A DNA stretch of 38,907 nucleotides from positions 1 to 38,907 of the forward strand of contig CAMDEU010000011.1 of NCBI GenBank assembly GCA_945897085.1. The letters run 5' to 3'. Numbering within the stretch: position 1 is the stretch's first letter; each line of letters opens with the position of its first letter. This document shows positions 35,104 through 38,907 of the stretch, in pieces. The stretch is from Spirosoma fluviale. GTDB taxonomy: Bacteria > Bacteroidota > Bacteroidia > Cytophagales > Cyclobacteriaceae. The notes under the pieces were generated by a model. That model was not told where the DNA came from and searched no databases. It worked only from the letters and a program-made list of their open reading frames with translations. The translations under genes and the position numbers were made by a program.

Positions 35104-35174
35104 CACGGGCAGAGAGATTCGAACTCCCATCAATGGTTTTGGAGACCACTATTCTGCCGTTGAACTATGCCCGT
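35104..35174 (-). tRNA. tRNA-Trp (CCA)
   Basis: Acceptor ACGGGCA/TGCCCGT; anticodon loop CTCCAAA gives CCA; T-arm GGGAGTTCGAATCTC. No encoded CCA end. Confidence 0.95.
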
Positions 35175-35201
35175 GTAAAACGAACGTTCCAAAACGGAAC
35201 G

Positions 35202-35232
35202 CAAAATTAGGGAAAATGTCTTTAGAAACAAA
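35202..35232 (-). promoter_or_regulatory. Bacteroidota-type promoter for tRNA-Trp-secE-nusG (TTTG-N19-TAATTTTG)
   Basis: -33 TTTG 35229-35232, -7 TAATTTTG 35202-35209, 19-nt spacer. Confidence 0.8.
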
Positions 35233-35263
35233 TGCGATCCCAAAATATTCTTTGGGATCGCAT
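35232..35263 (-). terminator. Hairpin terminator downstream of tuf
   Basis: ATGCGATCCCAAA-N6-TTTGGGATCGCAT perfect 13-bp stem, followed on the minus strand by TTGTTTC. Confidence 0.75.
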
Positions 35264-35285
35264 CCAATGTTTTAGTTAAGGGTAA

Positions 35286-36473
35286 TTAGTCGAGAATTTC
35301 AGTCACCTGACCAGCACCTACTGTACGACCGCCTTCACGAATCGCAAATCTCAAACCTTTTTCTAGTGCTACTGTAGACAACAAGTTTACCTCGATAGTC
35401 ACGTTATCACCAGGCATTACCATTTCTACGTTTGCTGGTAGCGTGATCTCACCCGTTACGTCAGTAGTTCTAAGGTAGAACTGTGGTCTATATCTGTTGA
35501 AGAATGGAGTGTGACGTCCACCTTCTTCTTTAGAAAGAACGTAAACTTCAGCCTTGAAGTGAGAGTGAGGCTTCACAGTACCAGGCTTACAGATAATCAT
35601 GCCTCGCTTGATTTGTGCTTTTTCAATACCTCTCAACAACAAACCTACGTTGTCACCTGCTTCTCCTCTGTCAAGAATCTTACGGAACATTTCCACACCA
35701 GTTACAGTAGACTTCAAGCCTTCTGCACCCATACCGATGATCTCAACTGGTTCACCAGAGTTAACTACTCCTCTTTCGATACGACCTGTAGCAACTGTGC
35801 CACGACCGGTGATTGAGAATACGTCTTCAACTGGCATCAAGAAATCCTTGTCGATCAAACGCTCTGGTAGAGGAATGTAGTTATCAACCGCATCCATCAA
35901 TTGCATTACTGCATCTACCCACTTTTCTTCACCATTTAATGCACCAAGTGCAGAACCTGCAATTACAGGAATGTTGTCCCCATCAAAGTTGTAGAAAGAA
36001 AGCAATTCTCTGATTTCCATTTCTACAAGCTCCAATAATTCAGGATCATCGACCATATCCACTTTGTTCATGAATACTACTAGTTGAGGTACACCTACTT
36101 GGCGAGCCAATAGGATGTGCTCTCTAGTTTGTGGCATTGGTCCGTCTGTAGCTGCTACCACAAGGATAGCACCGTCCATTTGAGCAGCACCTGTTACCAT
36201 GTTTTTTACGTAATCCGCGTGACCAGGACAATCTACGTGTGCGTAGTGTCTCTTTTCAGTTTGGTATTCTACGTGAGAAGTATTGATTGTAATACCTCTT
36301 TCTTTCTCTTCTGGAGCGTTGTCAATAGAAGAGAAATCTCGTAATTCAGAAAGACCCTTCTTTGCCAATACCGTGGTGATGGCTGCAGTCAAGGTGGTCT
36401 TACCATGGTCTACGTGTCCAATGGTTCCGACGTTAACGTGCGGTTTGGAACGGTCGAAATTAGCTTTTGCCAT
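35286..36473 (-). CDS. tuf: Elongation factor Tu
   Basis: 395 aa; [48 protein letters not shown]. Confidence 0.99.
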   Translation of the reverse strand: MAKANFDRSKPHVNVGTIGHVDHGKTTLTAAITTVLAKKGLSELRDFSSIDNAPEEKERGITINTSHVEYQTEKRHYAHVDCPGHADYVKNMVTGAAQMDGAILVVAATDGPMPQTREHILLARQVGVPQLVVFMNKVDMVDDPELLELVEMEIRELLSFYNFDGDNIPVIAGSALGALNGEEKWVDAVMQLMDAVDNYIPLPERLIDKDFLMPVEDVFSITGRGTVATGRIERGVVNSGEPVEIIGMGAEGLKSTVTGVEMFRKILDRGEAGDNVGLLLRGIEKAQIKRGMIICKPGTVKPHSHFKAEVYVLSKEEGGRHTPFFNRYRPQFYLRTTDVTGEITLPANVEMVMPGDNVTIEVNLLSTVALEKGLRFAIREGGRTVGAGQVTEILD

Positions 36474-36530
36474 GCTTGAAAATCCTCAGTTTAAGTTTTA
36501 AAATATGATTAGATAATAAATTCTGTGTTG

Positions 36531-36602
36531 AGCCAACGACGGGAATTGAACCCGTGACCCCTTCCTTACCAAGGAAGTACTCTACCCCTGAGCTACGTCG
36601 GC
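36531..36602 (-). tRNA. tRNA-Thr (GGT)
   Basis: Acceptor GCCGACG/CGTTGGC; anticodon stem-loop CTTCC-TTGGTAA-GGAAG gives GGT. Confidence 0.95.
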
Positions 36603-36634
36603 TTTCACTACGCAGTGTACTTCGAAAAGTACAG

Positions 36635-36707
36635 AGCGGGAGACGAGGCTCGAACCCGCGACCTGCAGCTTGGAAGGCTGCCGCTCTACCAACTGAGCTA
36701 CTCCCGC
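36635..36707 (-). tRNA. tRNA-Gly (TCC)
   Basis: Acceptor GCGGGAG/CTCCCGC; anticodon region CAGCCTTCCAAGCTG gives TCC. Confidence 0.95.
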
Positions 36708-36742
36708 TTGTTCCCGATTGCTCGGTTACTTTTTTTGCCCTG

Positions 36743-36774
36743 CAAAAGTACAAAATAAATTTGTTTTTATGCAA
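36743..36774 (-). promoter_or_regulatory. Candidate promoter between tRNA-Tyr and tRNA-Gly (TTG-N21-TACTTTTG)
   Basis: -7 TACTTTTG 36743-36750; TTG at 36772-36774, 21-nt spacer. The -33 reaches to just below the tRNA-Tyr 3' end. Confidence 0.55.
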
Positions 36775-36778
36775 GTCG

Positions 36779-36861
36779 TGGGGGAAACAGGATTCGAACC
36801 TGTGAAGACTTAAGTCAACGGATTTACAGTCCGTCCCAGTTGGCCGCTTTGGTATTCCCCC
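36779..36861 (-). tRNA. tRNA-Tyr (GTA)
   Basis: Acceptor GGGGGAA/TTCCCCC; anticodon region GGACTGTAAATCC gives GTA; long variable arm typical of class II. Confidence 0.95.
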
Positions 36862-36911
36862 AATTGCGCTAAAATTGTAGGCTATTTACCCCTAGGAACT
36901 TTAACGGACTG

Positions 36912-36942
36912 CAAAATTATAGCCTTTTATTAAAGTATCAAA
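36912..36942 (-). promoter_or_regulatory. Bacteroidota-type promoter for the tRNA-Tyr-Gly-Thr-tuf operon (TTTG-N19-TAATTTTG)
   Basis: -33 TTTG 36939-36942, -7 TAATTTTG 36912-36919, 19-nt spacer. Confidence 0.8.
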
Positions 36943-37006
36943 GTGAGTTCTTGAAAATTGAAAAAAAATTCTCCAAACACCCCTCAATCTTTTAGAAATC
37001 AAGGAA

Positions 37007-38907
37007 TTAATTTTCCTCTTTTAGTAATTCTAAGTAATACGAATAATAGGATTTCAAGTCCTCAGACTGTTCCTTCTCCGCAAGCGCCACCATTTTATCC
37101 AACACACCCTCCTCCATCACAAAACCTAACAACGTTTGAAAGGCCCCTAATCGCAAGTAATCCTTTGAATTGAACTCCAAAACAGCAACTAATTGGCGAA
37201 GAGCCTTATCCTTTTCAGAAACCTCCACATCCATGAAATAACTCCCGTAATACCCCATAAAATAATACAAGCCCTCGCCACTCAACTTGGAAAAGGTCTG
37301 CTCAAACCAAGGCCCCTTCCCAAGGACCTTATTCTTCAGGTAATACTCCGCCAACCCAACAGACATCCTGAAATTGGTCTCCCGCTCAAAGGTCTCCATC
37401 CACGAAAGCTCCATCACTGGATCTGCAACACGAGCCAAGCCCATCAATGCCGCACCCGCAACTAAATAGGAAGGATCTCGAGCCAATCGGGTAAAAGCCC
37501 CTCGGTATCTAGAAGGGTTCCATTCGGTAAGCACCTCCAAGGCCCCTGCTCGAACCTTATTGTTCGGATCTTCCTCCGCTAATCGATAAATTTTCTCTTC
37601 CAATTCCGCTAGGGTTTCCTTCCATTGATCCCCTCCCTGCAACAACGAAAGCCCACGTTCCCGAATAGCCGCAAACGAATCCTGTATCGCCAAAGGCAAT
37701 ACCAGTACCAATTCTTCAGTAGCCTCACGCGAAACCAAGCTATCCAAAGCCTCAAATCGCGCAACCCCTAATTGGGACTCCTTAAATTGCTGCAAATAAT
37801 GGGCATTGCTCATCACTTGATTTCCCTTCATTACTGTTTCATGCCCCTCATTCACATAGACCAAAGAAATCGGATAGCCATTTTCTAAGGCCACCTCCTG
37901 CTGCGCTGTTGTTAATTGAACTATTTTGGTTTTCCGTACTTCCCCCTCATACCAACTGACCGTAATGGGCAATTGGAAAACTGGGTAATCAAGATTGTCC
38001 TGAACTTGTGAAAAACGAAGTAGTAGATTTTCCGGCTGCGAATAGTCGACCTCAACTTCCAACTCTGGGTGTCCCTTTGCAAAAAACCATTGATTAAAAA
38101 ACCCATTCAAGTCCTGCCCACTAACCTGCTCCATGGCTAGTCGCAAGTCGTGTGCCTCCACCGCCTGAAAGGCATGCTGAGTTAAATACAAGTTCAAGCC
38201 CTTAAAAAATGCGGCATCCCCCAGCTGACGTCGCAACATGTGTAGCACCAAGCCCCCTTTATTGTAACTGTGTGCATCAAAGAGATCCTCAGCATCGGCA
38301 TAGTTAAACCGAATCAATTTTTTCGGATCCATCTCTGCTTCGGCAAAATAACCTTCCTTCTCCACCACCAACTTCAAGTCCGCCTGATCCTGACCATAGC
38401 GCTTTTCATTCCATAGGTATTCGCTGTAATTGGCAAAAGCCTCGTTCAAGGTGAGATTGGACCAGGACTCGGCAGTAACCAAATCCCCAAACCACTGGTG
38501 AAAAAGCTCATGTGCTATGATGTAATCCCATTCTGAATCCAAAGCCTCACGCTCATCTAACAGCAGTTCTTCCATAAAAATGGATGCCGTAGTATTCTCC
38601 ATGGCACCAGACACAAAATCTCGAACGACGATCTGATCGTATTTTTGCCAAGGGAATGGTACTCCTAGCCTCGATTCAAAATAGCCAATCATTTGGGGAG
38701 TGGAAGCAAAAACCTTTGCCGCACCTTTTTCAAATCCTTTCTCTACGTAATATCCCAAGGGTAAATCCCCATGGGAAGCAGTCACTTTTACAAAATCCCC
38801 CACCGCAATCGCTACCAAGTAGGGGGCATGGGGCAAATTCATCTCCCAGTGGTCTTTGCGTAGTCCATTTCCTAACTTCTGTTGCCTCACCAATCGTCCA
38901 TTGCTGA
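37007..38907 (-). CDS. M1-family metallopeptidase (aminopeptidase N-like), 5' end truncated by the window edge
   Basis: GAMENTT, HELFHQWFGDLVTAESWSNLTLNEAFANY (HExxH-x18-E). The frame stays open to the right edge (...SNGRLVRQQKLGNG), so the track start at 38893 (TTG) is not the true start. Confidence 0.95.
   Translation of the reverse strand, partial: SNGRLVRQQKLGNGLRKDHWEMNLPHAPYLVAIAVGDFVKVTASHGDLPLGYYVEKGFEKGAAKVFASTPQMIGYFESRLGVPFPWQKYDQIVVRDFVSGAMENTTASIFMEELLLDEREALDSEWDYIIAHELFHQWFGDLVTAESWSNLTLNEAFANYSEYLWNEKRYGQDQADLKLVVEKEGYFAEAEMDPKKLIRFNYADAEDLFDAHSYNKGGLVLHMLRRQLGDAAFFKGLNLYLTQHAFQAVEAHDLRLAMEQVSGQDLNGFFNQWFFAKGHPELEVEVDYSQPENLLLRFSQVQDNLDYPVFQLPITVSWYEGEVRKTKIVQLTTAQQEVALENGYPISLVYVNEGHETVMKGNQVMSNAHYLQQFKESQLGVARFEALDSLVSREATEELVLVLPLAIQDSFAAIRERGLSLLQGGDQWKETLAELEEKIYRLAEEDPNNKVRAGALEVLTEWNPSRYRGAFTRLARDPSYLVAGAALMGLARVADPVMELSWMETFERETNFRMSVGLAEYYLKNKVLGKGPWFEQTFSKLSGEGLYYFMGYYGSYFMDVEVSEKDKALRQLVAVLEFNSKDYLRLGAFQTLLGFVMEEGVLDKMVALAEKEQSEDLKSYYSYYLELLKEEN

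Overview
The window is a chromosomal housekeeping region from a member of the Bacteroidota. Protein sequences and promoter style suggest a Cytophagales / Cyclobacteriaceae-like organism; this is inferred, not tested. From about 2.4 kb to 36.9 kb nearly everything lies on the minus strand. In transcription order it reads: tRNA-Tyr, tRNA-Gly, tRNA-Thr, tuf, tRNA-Trp, secE, nusG, rplK, rplA, rplJ, rplL, rpoB, rpoC, a DUF3467-like gene, rpsL, rpsG, fusA, rpsJ, rplC-D-W-B, rpsS, rplV, rpsC, rplP, rpmC, rpsQ, rplN-X-E, rpsN, rpsH, rplF, rplR, rpsE, rpmD, rplO, secY, map, infA, a 24-aa unlisted small ORF, rpmJ, rpsM, rpsK, rpsD, rpoA, rplQ, carA, eno, and a DivIC/FtsB-like gene. The edges hold a partial M1-family aminopeptidase (right), two secreted or outer-membrane proteins of unknown function, a Tat-signal TIM-barrel isomerase-like protein, and a truncated signal-peptide protein (left). 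I see no mobile element, CRISPR array, phage or defence system. The best candidate for something undescribed is the 24-codon ORF MKSSKKTLPPGINSLAARFPIAGN between infA and rpmJ. Other points worth checking: an apparent TTG start for rpoB, a 10-nt perfect Shine-Dalgarno-like match before rplE in a lineage that mostly ignores SD, a repeat-built C-terminal tail on L17, tandem hairpins between rplL and rpoB, and a recurring TTTG-N19-TAnnTTTG promoter architecture.
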